Positions 22,821 to 33,438 of a stretch of 64,000 bases of DNA are shown here, piece after piece. Location: assembly GCA_963576785.1 (NCBI GenBank), contig OY756139.1, forward strand, positions 2,852,001-2,916,000, written 5' to 3'. Source of the stretch: Chlorophyllum brunneum (taxonomy: Eukaryota; Basidiomycota; Agaricomycetes; Agaricales; Agaricaceae). Position numbers and translations under genes: made by a program. Under the pieces are notes generated by a model, which saw only the letters and a list, made by a program, of their open reading frames with translations, did not search any database and was not told the DNA's origin. Within the stretch, counting starts at the first letter, position 1, and each line of letters starts with the position of its first letter.

Positions 22821-25800
22821 TTACTCTTCCATGGCGTCATCCAATGTTTGGCGGCCGCCGTTCCGGACACTGACGTTTTTTTGAACCCCGTGGTCCTTTG
22901 CCGTCCACAGGTGTGACCACTTCGGATAGACGCGTTTGTACAGAGACATACAGACCGTGTCCATCTGATTGATAGGTCCGTCAAAGTGAGCTTTAAAGTA
23001 TCCGTGTGTGCCCAGGGACTCGCGAATGTGCCCCGTTCGGCCGTGCTTTGTCTGGAGTTGAATCGGCTTGAAATAAAGTACGTCGTCTATGAGCCGAACA
23101 AGACGTCAGATGTGATTCAGGACAAGAGGCAAGCAGTGATGGGTTCAAGAGTGGTCGAAAAACATGTGAGACCATTCCAGAACGTAGGTTCAGGATCGAA
23201 TTGAAATCTATGGCAGCAGACCTGGGAAAAGGAAAAGGTGTACGTACCGGAATTGAAGAACATGTACCGAACTGTCGCGGTCTTCTTGTGCACCCTGAAT
23301 GGATGTCCAGTAAGGATGATTCTTTTGGCTATGATGCGCGTAGTATCCGGATTCAGGAAGCTACCCATGGCCACAAGATGCGGGGCTACGAAAGCAGTGA
23401 GGCCAACCAAGAAACAATCGAATCAGGAAGTTCGCTAGCAGTGCGCTCCGGCATTGACGCAAAGATAGATGCGAAACTAAAGTTGACTCAACACTCAACC
23501 CAGCCAGAGTCTACCTCGCCAAGCCAACAAAGAAGTAATGGATGTGGGACTAACCTTGTAAATCTGACGTTTCTCGGAGTAAAATGCAAGGTTGGGTGCC
23601 AAAGACAATGGGACCATAAGTCGTTGCCATGCTCGTTATCCCGTGGCGGAAATAGCGCTCGAATTTGTGGACGTTGTTTGCACCTTTACCGCCCCCACGA
23701 GTGTGCTGGCTGTAAACCGGGTTTACGATGTAGCGGCGCGGGCCAACACATAAGATCATGGGTTCCTGAGTTGGGAAAATCAGTGGTTGCGCACTCAGCA
23801 GAATTAGAGATATACCTTTGATCGCACAGATCCACTATACTCCGTATTTCGTTGGACGGTGAAGTGGAGGACTGATTTCTTGTGCTCGTGCTGGAATAAG
23901 GAGAATAAGTTTATAGGCCCCTTGTCTACGGCCTCCCTATGCACATCGCGAAGGTGAATGGTCACTCGTGTACCAGGCTATGAGAGGGGTGAGGAAGACC
24001 GGTATAAATGAGAATGAAATCGGACCTCAATCGTGTTATGCTCATCTTCTGCTCTCCGACGCACACTACGTTCCGTACGCTTGAAGTCTTCAAACTGGAA
24101 TATCCGCGCGTAATCCCGAGGTAGATTTTCATATGGATCCCAGGGACTTGTTCTAAGTGAGCGCATGCCACGGTATCTTTGAAAGCGTGTCCGAGCGGGA
24201 ACGTGTTGCGGGGTATCGAGCTCATCAGGGAACTGCAAATCATCATCCTCTTCGCGTTGGCGGTTTCGCCATTTCGTCAATCTGACGTTAGCGCACGACG
24301 TGTAAGCACCATACATAGCCATCGAGACCCTGTTGGAGTACGCACTGTCGTTCCTCCTCCTCAGCATCTAGGTCCTCAAAGTCGACGTCCTGTCGAGTCT
24401 CCAGCTCGGTATCCTTGTCTTCACCGCTGATAAAGTCAACCATCTCTTCCTGTTCGTCTTCTTGCTTCTCCATCTCATGGTCACTTCTGTCCCCGTCTTC
24501 ATCATCTGTCTCATCTATAATCCACGCGGCCTGATATTCGCTCATGCCCTTTGGTATTCGTTTCACGACTCTCGGTGTAGTACCTTCTGGCGCATCGGGG
24601 ATGTGGTCTTGACCGTCTTCAGCTACGCTGTTCATCTCCGCTTCCGTAGGCCATGTCTGTTCATTAGCCATGTCATCTGGGTCGTTACTTGACACAAGAG
24701 AATCAGCTTCGTTGTCGTCGGGTTCCGCCATCAGAGTTGGTTCAATATCCATTCCGTTCGCTTTGCCTGAATGCCGAGGAAGTGGGGCAGAAAATATCTG
24801 ATTAGAGCGGGGACGGTGTCAACTCAAGACGGTTTCGAGGACGGTACTCTCACCTTCGAGATTTGGTAGTCTCCGAGGTTGGGTAGATGCACTAATCTAT
24901 TCACAGACAATGAGGCCCCACGAACGACGCCAGTAACACTCAGTGTCCCATCTTCCCACTCTGCAGTCTCTCCGAGCACCCACGCCCTCCCGTCTCGCCA
25001 ACGAGGATTTCCCGGCTTCCCTTCAGATAGAGCCCGTAGGGTATTCATCCTGTCCGCGCTTGCATGCAGATCAAAAACTCTGGTCTGCGATGGCACAAAA
25101 TACTGCATGAAGGACAACAGAGATTTAGCAATACCCGAACGAGATTTTGGGTCTATGGAAGCATCAGGTGCGATAACGCTGACGACTTCTGGTAGACCTT
25201 GGGCTTGGAGAGACCGAAGGAGTGTATCACCCCATGTGTCTACTTCGACTGTGGGTGAGAGAACAAAAACAACATAATCTGCGACTTTGCAAGCATCAAG
25301 AGTGTCGTAGAACCTTCCGTACGGCACTGGACGGAACTGCAGTGACGTCTTGAATCGGTCGGCCCTGTAAAGTGAGATAAGCTCGGTATGAAGTGGAAGT
25401 AACTTGAGACATACCGCATCTTCCATAATCCATCATGTGGACAATCCTCCGCAGAAACTTCCAATGATTCTGCGAGCGCAACAACCGTATTCCTTGGACT
25501 CACATCTCCCGACAACGGAATCACCGATACAATTCGAGGCGCACCATCTACACCGTTGAATATCCTGATTGCAGAGACAATTGCATCGCGCTTTTTGGCC
25601 TGGACCTGCTTCGCATTGTTCCTTCTGTTGAGTCGCAGCTGGGCTGCTGCGTTGTTCGCAGAAGGAGCTTTTGGTGATGTTCGCGCAATTTTGCCTGTTG
25701 TTGAAGGTATGGTTAAGTGCCTGGTGTATTTCGGTCAGGGGTGTACGTACCTTTTGCGGCATCCTTTATGGCTCTCCTAGTCGCATGCTTCGACTTGAAT

Positions 25801-25906
25801 GATTTATTTTGCTGGTGTGGCAAAAGGTGAATCGACTATGGAGCGGTGGTGGTGAACCCCGTACCTGCTTGAGCGACGGCCTGTGATGGAAAGCAGCCTC
25901 GACCAT
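22821..25906 (-). CDS. TSR1: Ribosome biogenesis protein Tsr1
   Basis: Bms1/Tsr1-family GTPase-like factor that binds pre-40S particles in late 20S rRNA maturation. The 792-residue model begins [20 protein letters not shown] (typical basic N-terminus), then [19 protein letters not shown], an inactive G-domain-like region ([19 protein letters not shown]), an acidic middle (EETDDEDGD type), [96 protein letters not shown] and [13 protein letters not shown]. The order and motifs are diagnostic. Exons: 25865-25906, 25751-25811, 25415-25694, 24854-25364, 24346-24797, 24026-24281, 23816-23977, 23555-23765, 23248-23385, 22821-23086; all phases agree. The 206-codon plus-strand frame at 23201-23821 is its antisense shadow. 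Confidence 0.95.
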
Positions 25907-26323
25907 GGTCTTCTGACGCAGCCGTCGTAGATATTGGCCAGATTTTTGAATCTCAGGCGAGATAGACGCAGCTGCAGAGTCGATCAAATATTTATCTGTG
26001 ATCGTGTTCCAAAATTTCCCACGAGTTACCTGATAAACCACCTCTCGACCACGTGGACATACTCAACAACTTGTGACTATGCGGATTGTATGTATGACAT
26101 GTCTAGTGTACAAATGCAGCAGTATGGAGGGGAACAGTTACAGGATATCAAGAATAACAGGTAGAGAGAGACAGAAAGCAAATAAAGCGTGTGCAGCCGC
26201 AGAACAAGCCCATGGGCAAGGAAATATAAAACAAATAATTAATAACTATCAGATGATAGGTAATTCCAGTGTCTAAGTGCGGGTTAAAGCAACAGCCTGG
26301 GTCCCAAAGGTGAAGTAGGGAAA
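25907..26323. other. Intergenic region between ADA2 and TSR1
   Basis: Holds the ADA2 3' UTR and the TSR1 promoter (both genes are on the minus strand). An AT-rich stretch around 26220-26260 is compatible with 3'-end processing signals. No gene is seen. Confidence 0.4.
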
Positions 26324-28735
26324 TTAGCTTGAGCTTGACGGCCAGGAAACTTGTGGGACGTGCTGAGCCGAGCTGTACAGCGAGCCATTCACGCTGCTTG
26401 ATGCTGAAGAAACAGATGCAATAGCGGGCGGTATGGGTGGGCGGGGCGATTTTGATGGGGAACCATTTACAGACGGTGGGTGGAGACTGGAATGACATTG
26501 TCTGCTGAGTATCGCGAAAAGTGATGGCACTAGCAGAGACAAACCTAGCATCTTGAGAGCCACTCGCCATGGATGCATTATGACTAGTATTGTCTGCCGT
26601 TATCTTCAAAAATCCAGCTTGCACCAAGAAATCCCATATTCGACTAGTCTTGTTGACGTCGATCTTGACTAGATCGCGCGCTTCACGTCGGCGAAGCTTA
26701 CCTCCTCTGCGAGCGTACTCTCGCACAAGCGTTTCTTTAATCACAAGATAGGGCTTGGGAAGAATGCGAAGCTGAGAACACAGAGTCTGCTCTGCAGGAG
26801 TGAGTAGGTGTAATGAGGGACTGTTGGCGAGGTTAAGAGGAGGGGCTACCGAGAAAAATGAGTACATGTGTCACAATACTATATGAAGCTCCAACTCACG
26901 AGGTCGACGCACAGGTGGAGCTGTCGTGCCTGGCAGTCGTGGTGTAGGTTCTCGAGAGTGGCGGTCATCAGATTCGCCGAAAGATGCGAGACTAGATCGT
27001 CGAGGATCAGGTCCGGAGGATTGTCTTCCGCTACTGCGATATTGTGCCCGATCGTAATCGCGGGCTTGGGCCTTGACTTGTGTCTGTGAAGAAAATAAAG
27101 ATGGGAGATAGTGATAGAAGTTAGAATGCGCACCCGCTTGGCAAGGTCATGCTCATATCTATCAATATCAGCAGCTGTGGATAAACCAAGACGGCGGTAA
27201 TGCTGGAGTTCTTGAACGCGCTTCCGTAATATCGCCTCGTCTGTAAAAAGAAGTTTGTCACTTGCCGGGATTTGTAGTAAATCGATCGGCGTACAAAGCA
27301 TGTCCGCAGCAAAAGCTTCGTAATCCTCAGCCGTCTGCAACCTTGCGAAAGGTCGGAGTCGATGGAGAATTTCGCGCTCCTCTCTTGGCCTTTTCTTGTC
27401 TGCGGCTTGCATCTGAAAGAGACATAAGACGAATGTAGTGATTAAAATCACACGAAAATACCTTTTTGTACTCAAGAAGTCCGCGTTCAAACATCACAGC
27501 TTTACTTTCGTGCCGTTTTTCGACTCGTTGAGCATACATTTCCAATAGCGTCAGTTTGAAGGTCAGCGAATCTTTCGATTCATAAGGGGGAGGCAATGTT
27601 GGCTCCTCCACCTCCTCCTCCTCTCCCGCTGTGCCATTAGCCATCGAGGGATCCTCCGACTTCACATCCTTCTTGATATCCCCGTTTATATGGTAGCCAT
27701 TAATGGAGCCATTGGTTTGGGGAGCGGGAGGGCCCTTCCCTGCGGGTAGAGATTTTGAAGCACTGGAGATAACAAAACCATCCCTTCGTTCTTCTGCTAT
27801 CTTCGCACGAGCACGAACGTCAGGATCCAGCTCATCCTCGACAATCTGATCTCCTTCCCACTCTAAACAGATTCCAAATTCCAGATCCTTGACGAGGTCT
27901 TCGGCGTCGTTGTCAAGCTCATGTTCAAATTCTAGCCGTCCGGGTAGGAAGGTGGCGATTTCGTGCACACCAGGAGCCGAAGTAGGGGCTACTTTCTGTG
28001 CTGATGGGGCGACTGAGTTCATATCTGCTATTCGTCTGCGCTTGCGCTCCTGAAAATCCTCAGGATCCACGTCGAAATGTAGATCCATCCGCTGCAACGC
28101 TGTCAGTCCTTATGCAATAAAGTGAGGGTGGACGGCACTTACCGGTAATGGCCAGGCTGGCGAATTAATGTAGACGGTCTTATAATGCTCCTCCGCCTCC
28201 TCCTTAGTCCTTGTGCCCAAGTGTTCTGCAATCCGCTTCCAATTGCCTACACCATGTTGAGCTAGCCCTGTGATTAAGAGGAGCTCCCTGTATGGGCAAT
28301 AAACAACCCTGTGAATGGCCTTTAATGAGAAGAACCCACTCATCTGCTCCCCAGTCCTCAGTGAATATGGGATACGAATTCATCTCCTGCCACATAGTCA
28401 CAATTTGTCCTAACTTGGAGCAAAGATGGAGTGCTCACAATGACGCGGTAAGGATGCCACCTCTTGTGTTTCTTAAATTCTTTGCCAGCACAAAAGCATG
28501 GGGGGCAAATGTCAACACCTTCTTCGTCGGCGCACACAGGATCGGCGCATTTGATGCGGACGGTATGTGTGAGGTCACATGCGCATCCATCGCATTCGTA
28601 CTGCACTCCGGGCTCATTCACAGCTACACAGGAACGTGTTATACAGTTAGCAGCCATACAAGACACCGGAGGAGCATGAGAATTACTTTGGACTTCGTCG
28701 GGAATGTGTAGGGCCTTCCGCTGGGTAACGGTCAT
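26324..28735 (-). CDS. ADA2: SAGA/ADA complex subunit Ada2
   Basis: Transcriptional adaptor that activates the Gcn5 acetyltransferase in SAGA. The domains run in order: ZZ zinc finger (YECDGCACDL, KCADPVCADEEG, DICPPCFCAGKEF, HKRWHPY), SANT domain (EELLLITGLAQHGVGNWKRI, AEHLGTRTKEE, HYKTVYI), an ADA-specific middle (DFQERKRRRIAD, the KLTLLEMYAQRVEKR region) and a C-terminal SWIRM domain (LTPAEQTLCSQLRILPKPYL, WDFLVQAGFL). Exons traced: 28687-28735, 28439-28623, 28340-28386, 28143-28287, 27462-28091, then from 27412 downward through several more to 26324; the last exon gives a Ser/Pro-rich tail ending VSWPSSSS. Intron 1 (28624-28686) is 63 nt, contains a CTAAC branch site and no stop codon. 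An upstream in-frame ATG at 28762 is an alternative start; MTVTQRK fits Ada2 N-termini better. Confidence 0.93.
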
Positions 28736-29179
28736 TTGTCCAACTAGATGGGCGCTACCCACTGAGTAGCAATGCTGGTCTCTAAAGGCGAATACGCGAC
28801 ACTATCAATACCGGTCCCGATTGATAGAAAAGTATGAGGTTGATGGGATGTTACAGGTGGGGAGTTGGGGAAGTCGGGCCGGGTGTTTTTAGACCAGGCA
28901 CGAAGGCGGGCGGTCTTGAGCAGGTGAACAACAGTGCGACACGCGTATTCGTCGCTGCAAAAGGCAGAATCAACTGGGCACAATTGTCGTTGCCGCCGTC
29001 GGCGTCGGTGTGTGAGTCGTTTGAGATGGTGAGTAGAGTTGTTTGGCAGTGTTTTCTTCAGAAGGCGAAGGCTCCCGATCCGAAAATCGCACAGAAAATA
29101 TTTAATCTCTTTCATCTGTGCAAAATAAGGAACTTAGCCTGTCAGCCCCGCCAACATCTCTCTTCCTCATACTTCCACC
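28736..29179. promoter_or_regulatory. Divergent promoter region, ADA2 / coiled-coil paralog B
   Basis: A 444-bp gap between the start codons of two divergent genes. AT-rich sequence with AAATATTTAATC near 29095-29107 could serve the plus-strand gene. No other feature is seen. Confidence 0.4.
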
Positions 29180-31309
29180 ATGAGGACTTCTATCTCCCTC
29201 AACGACATCTCCAACATTGTTTGCGACGTTGTTTCTTCAGGCCATCCCGCCGCTCTCGGTATCCTCTCCTCTCTCCCCACCGTCCAGGGCGGTACCAGGC
29301 TCGCCATCTTCTATTCGTCTGCCACCGTCTTCAACGCCCAGATCTCCGCCTCTAGGCAACAGATTCATCTCCTTCAAGCTGAGAACGCTACCTTGAAGGA
29401 CACTATCAAGGCTCTCAACTCTAACAACGACTCTCTGGTTGCTGAATTAGAAGTCCTTCGTGATCAGAAAGCTAAATTGGAGGATGAGAAGCAGAACCTT
29501 GTCGACGAGCTCCGTGTTGAGAAATTTCAAGGTAGTGTCCGCGTCAAGAAGGCCCGCGAAGACAAGAACAGGATAATGAAACTCTTGGAAATTGCGAAGC
29601 AGCGCGACGCCTTCATTTATGCTATGATTGATATCGACTTGCACCAGCCCGTTCTTCTGGACGCATACGCTACTGTTAAGGACGGCCGGCCAGCCGACCA
29701 TGCGATCAGCGAAGCCATTCAATCGGCAGCGAGTAAGCCGGGTTCTCCTTGGTCTAGAATTCTCGCTCCTCTCGACGTCACAAAGTCAGATCTGTACAAG
29801 TGTGCTATCGAGCTGGCTGCTACTGCTCGCCTACGAACGGACGAGAAAGTTCGAATTGCTAGGTTTTGGAAACACGTTGCAACATATGATAATCAGAACA
29901 TCGGCGCTGTGACCCCTTCGCCTTCCACTCTGGACGTCATTGATGCTGAGCTTCAGAAAGAAGAACGTGGTACTGTTTTGGATGACTTGCTCGAAAGGCT
30001 GCGTGCTGGCGAGGATATACGCCTGAAGGAGAAGAAAAAGAAGCTTACCTTCGTCATGCCTGGCACCCCCGTTCGGACTCCTACATCCCCGACCTCTGCG
30101 TTCTTTAAGCGCTACCGTGAGACTGTCCGAAGTAATGGCTCTTGTTTCTCGTCTTCCTCAGTTTCACCTTCAAATTTGGATCTGCGTTTTCGAGAACCGC
30201 TGGACCTGACAACTCTGGTTCCCAATCAGGATAGCGATTTCTTCTCACCAAATGGGTTCGACCATACTCCTCGCTCTGCTGGCCCCGCCTCTTCCCTTGA
30301 GCGTATCTGTAGAGTCTTCATGGTATCAGACAACGAAGAGACCCTCGAGGACCGAGAATCGTCATCGGAGAATTCCTTTGGACATCTCGATATAGCTCCT
30401 TGTCCTCTTCAATCGGGTCCGCCATCTGCTGCCGGACGCGGTCGCAGCGCCACCTTTCCGTTCTCCAAGAGGGATTTCGTTCTCCCACCCGTCAAAGATG
30501 TCTTCAGCAAGGCGGTAGTCGTTACCTCTCCTGGAGACAAGGAACGGGAGGCTCAGGAAATACTGGGTCAGAGGGTTCGGTTTGACAGTGGGTCCTCCCT
30601 GGCTAGATCGAAAGCTGTATTAGCCAGGAGGCCTCAAACTCCTCGTTCTGGCATTCCTATGTCACCGATGAGAAGGGCTACCCCAAAGCTCTCCACTCCA
30701 GTTGGAAAACACGTTCCAAGCCCACCCCGTTCCCCTTTACCTACACGTAACAGAGTCACCAACTTGCCTACACCCCCATCCGAGGGAGATTCTATCACGT
30801 ACGTTCGGCCACCTACTGTCACTCGCAAGAGAGGAACTGGCCCACCATCTTTGGCAAAACGATTCGCTCCCAAACTCCCAATTTCGCCCGCGCGCATTCC
30901 CTCGTCGCCTTTAGAGCAGAAAATTAGACCTTACATTGTTGGAGGTTCTAGTTTAGCGTTGAACTCCAAGCTTGAATCTGGTGTCTCTTCAAGCTCCGGA
31001 TCCAATTCTGGTTCGCTCGCACCAGCGGTCAAATCACCGGCTCGAGGGGCTATAAGGATGCCCAGGCCCTCGGTACTCAGCCGTAGATCGGAGCCTGACA
31101 AGGAGAATGTTCCACCTCAACGTTCAGGCATCAGCCGTTTCAATGTATCAAGGTCAACATCCCTGGCTTCGGCTTCGACAGTTGGGCCTCCCAGAGGAAA
31201 TCGGAAACCACGCCAACGTCCATCGCCTGTAGTCAAGCCCGTCATTCCCATACTGAAGCCCATCCAGCCGTTAAAGATCGTCAAGAAAAACCTACCCAGA
31301 TACCGATAG
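29180..31309 (+). CDS. Coiled-coil protein with Ser/Pro/Arg-rich tail (paralog B)
   Basis: Single-exon gene of 709 codons with no recognised family. Residues about 50-135 are a strong coiled coil (LLQAENATLKDTIKALN and following heptads). A conserved block follows: AISEAIQSAA (165 on), GSPWSRILAPL, and ARFWKHVA (217 on), matching the gene at 4756-7303 in sequence and in position. The rest is long, low-complexity and Ser/Pro/Arg-rich with many SP/TP sites, ending in basic Pro-Lys repeats (PILKPIQPLKIVKKNL). That layout fits a phosphorylated scaffold or a microtubule/chromatin binder, but no function is shown. Unlike paralog A it has no intron. The start is the first ATG, in a good context (CCACCATGAGG). 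Confidence 0.85.
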   Translation: MRTSISLNDISNIVCDVVSSGHPAALGILSSLPTVQGGTRLAIFYSSATVFNAQISASRQQIHLLQAENATLKDTIKALNSNNDSLVAELEVLRDQKAKLEDEKQNLVDELRVEKFQGSVRVKKAREDKNRIMKLLEIAKQRDAFIYAMIDIDLHQPVLLDAYATVKDGRPADHAISEAIQSAASKPGSPWSRILAPLDVTKSDLYKCAIELAATARLRTDEKVRIARFWKHVATYDNQNIGAVTPSPSTLDVIDAELQKEERGTVLDDLLERLRAGEDIRLKEKKKKLTFVMPGTPVRTPTSPTSAFFKRYRETVRSNGSCFSSSSVSPSNLDLRFREPLDLTTLVPNQDSDFFSPNGFDHTPRSAGPASSLERICRVFMVSDNEETLEDRESSSENSFGHLDIAPCPLQSGPPSAAGRGRSATFPFSKRDFVLPPVKDVFSKAVVVTSPGDKEREAQEILGQRVRFDSGSSLARSKAVLARRPQTPRSGIPMSPMRRATPKLSTPVGKHVPSPPRSPLPTRNRVTNLPTPPSEGDSITYVRPPTVTRKRGTGPPSLAKRFAPKLPISPARIPSSPLEQKIRPYIVGGSSLALNSKLESGVSSSSGSNSGSLAPAVKSPARGAIRMPRPSVLSRRSEPDKENVPPQRSGISRFNVSRSTSLASASTVGPPRGNRKPRQRPSPVVKPVIPILKPIQPLKIVKKNLPRYR

Positions 31310-32385
31310 CCTTAGCTACAATGCCTGAACCCGTCTCCGCCCGAAGCCCCACAAGCCCTCCCCAACAGCGCATAACCCACTTACCCAGGGCAAAAAACTC
31401 ACCCGAGTAATCTTGGGCGTCCATGGCACTACAAATTTCTTGACTCATCTCATTCGTTCATTTATACGATGCGATTTATACACCTTGCACGGACGATATT
31501 GTTCATATCTATTTTGGTCGTTCTCACTTCGCATTTTTAACTCTCCACATTATACTATTGGCATCGCATCGGCACAAGTATCTGCACATCTCGGAACAAC
31601 GTTTACGACTATATTTTTGACTGTTACGCATTTTTGTCTATAGATCATCACCACGGCTTCACACCGAGTTCATATTCTCTCCACAATTCAATATCCCCTT
31701 TCCCCAACTGTGAAACGCTGGTTTCGCGTCGCCAGATGGTCTATTGAGAGAAGTGGGCGTGATGTCCATTAGAGATGCTAATCTCACCCTTGAGATTGGA
31801 TTCCCCGATTCCATTCCAGAATGTGCGAAGCAAACTAAGCGCATCAGTTTCCATCTATGACCGAGCTGCAAATGATACGCTTTACGAGTCAGACGATGAA
31901 TTGCCACGCGCATTATGATATACGTTTCGGTTGAACATCTCATTCTTGTCGTGAGTCAGTTCCAGTGATATTTATCCGGGAACAATGAAGAGCAATGAAG
32001 ATTTCCCAGGGAGTTCCTTCAGCGAGGTGGTCCTACTCGGATCCGACTGTTCCCGTTAGGTCAAGTTCGTCTCAGAAATATGGGTACTGTCACCCAGAAA
32101 ATTTATCCCAAGCCAAGGTGGCTGAGCTCCAGAGATGAGAGGTTCAGGTTCATGGTCAAGGCTATGAGTCCAGGCATACAACGTGGCCTTCGGTTGTTCT
32201 CGTACATCCTGGATATGTAGTTGCCACACGAGGTGTGCCCATTGTCAAAATAGCCAGAATATTCTATTATGTATGCGCCGTGGTGGTGGTGGTGGTGGTG
32301 GTGAAAGAGAGTGTGGGTACAGAGGACACGAGGTATTACTTCCAGACCGTGGCCAATGTGAATGCGTCGCGTCTCTTAGACCGAT
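31310..32385. other. Intergenic region (convergent 3' ends) with GTG microsatellite
   Basis: Holds the 3' UTRs of the coiled-coil gene (plus) and the ATP synthase gene (minus). Short frames only; the 94-codon minus frame at 31659-31943 has no recognisable motif. Confidence 0.45.
32280..32303 (+). repeat. (GTG)8 microsatellite
   Basis: Eight uninterrupted GTG units, 24 bp, placed about 80 bp beyond the stop codon of the minus-strand ATP synthase gene, so it likely lies in its 3' UTR (as CAC repeats in the RNA). Confidence 0.9.
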
Positions 32386-33151
32386 TCTGCAGAGGGGTGC
32401 ATACGTCAGAGTTATGTACAAAAACAACAAAGGGAACAAACGGACGTTGCAGGACATTGTTGAGCTTGGTCACACGCGACTGCACGCTCAGATCAATCGT
32501 CTTTTCACCAAAGTCAACAATGAGGCCACCAAGGATACCAGGGTTAACCTATAAAAGCAATATCCAGAAATTCCATGTTCAAAAAATGTCATGACATTGT
32601 TAAAAATCCATAGCACAACGCACCTTGTTTTCAATCTTCAAAACCTTAGCTGCCTGGGCAGTTTGCGACTGCTTAAGGGTACCCTCGAGACGAGCAAGTA
32701 CATCCCTAGCCAAAGGCGTGGCGGAAGTAACAGTAACCGTCAACTCTCCCTTGTACTCCGCCAATAATTCCTGGAACCCCTGAATAACCTCCTCCGTCTC
32801 AGTCAACCTTCCATTCTCTGACAAAACCGCAAACAAGTTCTTTGTAATATCTGTCAGAGGCTCCTTCTTCGGCCCAGTGCCCTCAAGCTTTCCATAGAGC
32901 ACTTGGAGACCAGCTGTACGTTCCTTGGAGGAAAGGGTGGGGTTGGTAATGAATGAGCCGATTTCTGGAGAGGCTTTGATTGCGTTGGAGGCGTTGGTCA
33001 ACTCTGCGCCAACTTTGGTGAGGGTTTGAGGTGATTTTTGGAGGGCGGCGCCGAAGACAGCCTTGGAGTATTTGGAGGAGATGGCAGAGGCTGCGCGGCG
33101 GCCCAGAGCAGGCGTGGCGGAGAAGGTGCGCGTTGCAGATGCGAGCAGCAT
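32386..33151 (-). CDS. ATP5: ATP synthase subunit 5 (OSCP), mitochondrial
   Basis: Stator-stalk subunit linking F1 to the peripheral stalk of mitochondrial ATP synthase. The model has 213 residues (yeast Atp5 has 212). The N-terminus MLLASATRTFSATPALGRRA is a mitochondrial presequence. Then SKYSKAVFGAALQKS, FITNPTLSSKERTAGL, LFAVLSENGRLTE, LTVTVTSATPL, and the C-terminal signature NPGILGGLIVDFGEKTIDLS. Exons: 32624-33151, 32446-32548, 32386-32396. The last coding piece is only 11 nt and gives the usual ending LNNVLQQSV; reading through the donor would add an unconserved tail of 36 residues. A longer in-frame start at 33232 is non-ATG or non-conserved. Confidence 0.92.
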
Positions 33152-33438
33152 TTGGGAGAGGAGTGCAGACGACAGCAAAACGCGGACTTGCTCGGACTCG
33201 CCGGGTTCGTCCGTCCCGTGGGAACATGGCACACAGTCTGTGTCAGATTAGATAAAAATGCTACATGCGAGTGGTGTAGGTGTCAAGTGCAATAGAGGAA
33301 AATGCAAGGAATGTAGAAAGCGACTAGAAAGCCAAATGATGTGCGTCTAATGATACAGGATAGCAATGAAATTCCTCTAAGGGTGCCCGTGTTCAGCACA
33401 AAAATGTCCCCAAAAACGTAAATCTATGACTTCAACAT

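Noticed and set aside
23201..23821. 206-codon plus-strand frame
   Set aside because: It lies opposite well-supported TSR1 exons and has no motif of its own.
32336..32445. 36-residue C-terminal extension of ATP synthase OSCP
   Set aside because: A donor and acceptor in phase give the usual ending VLQQSV; the extension looks like translated intron.
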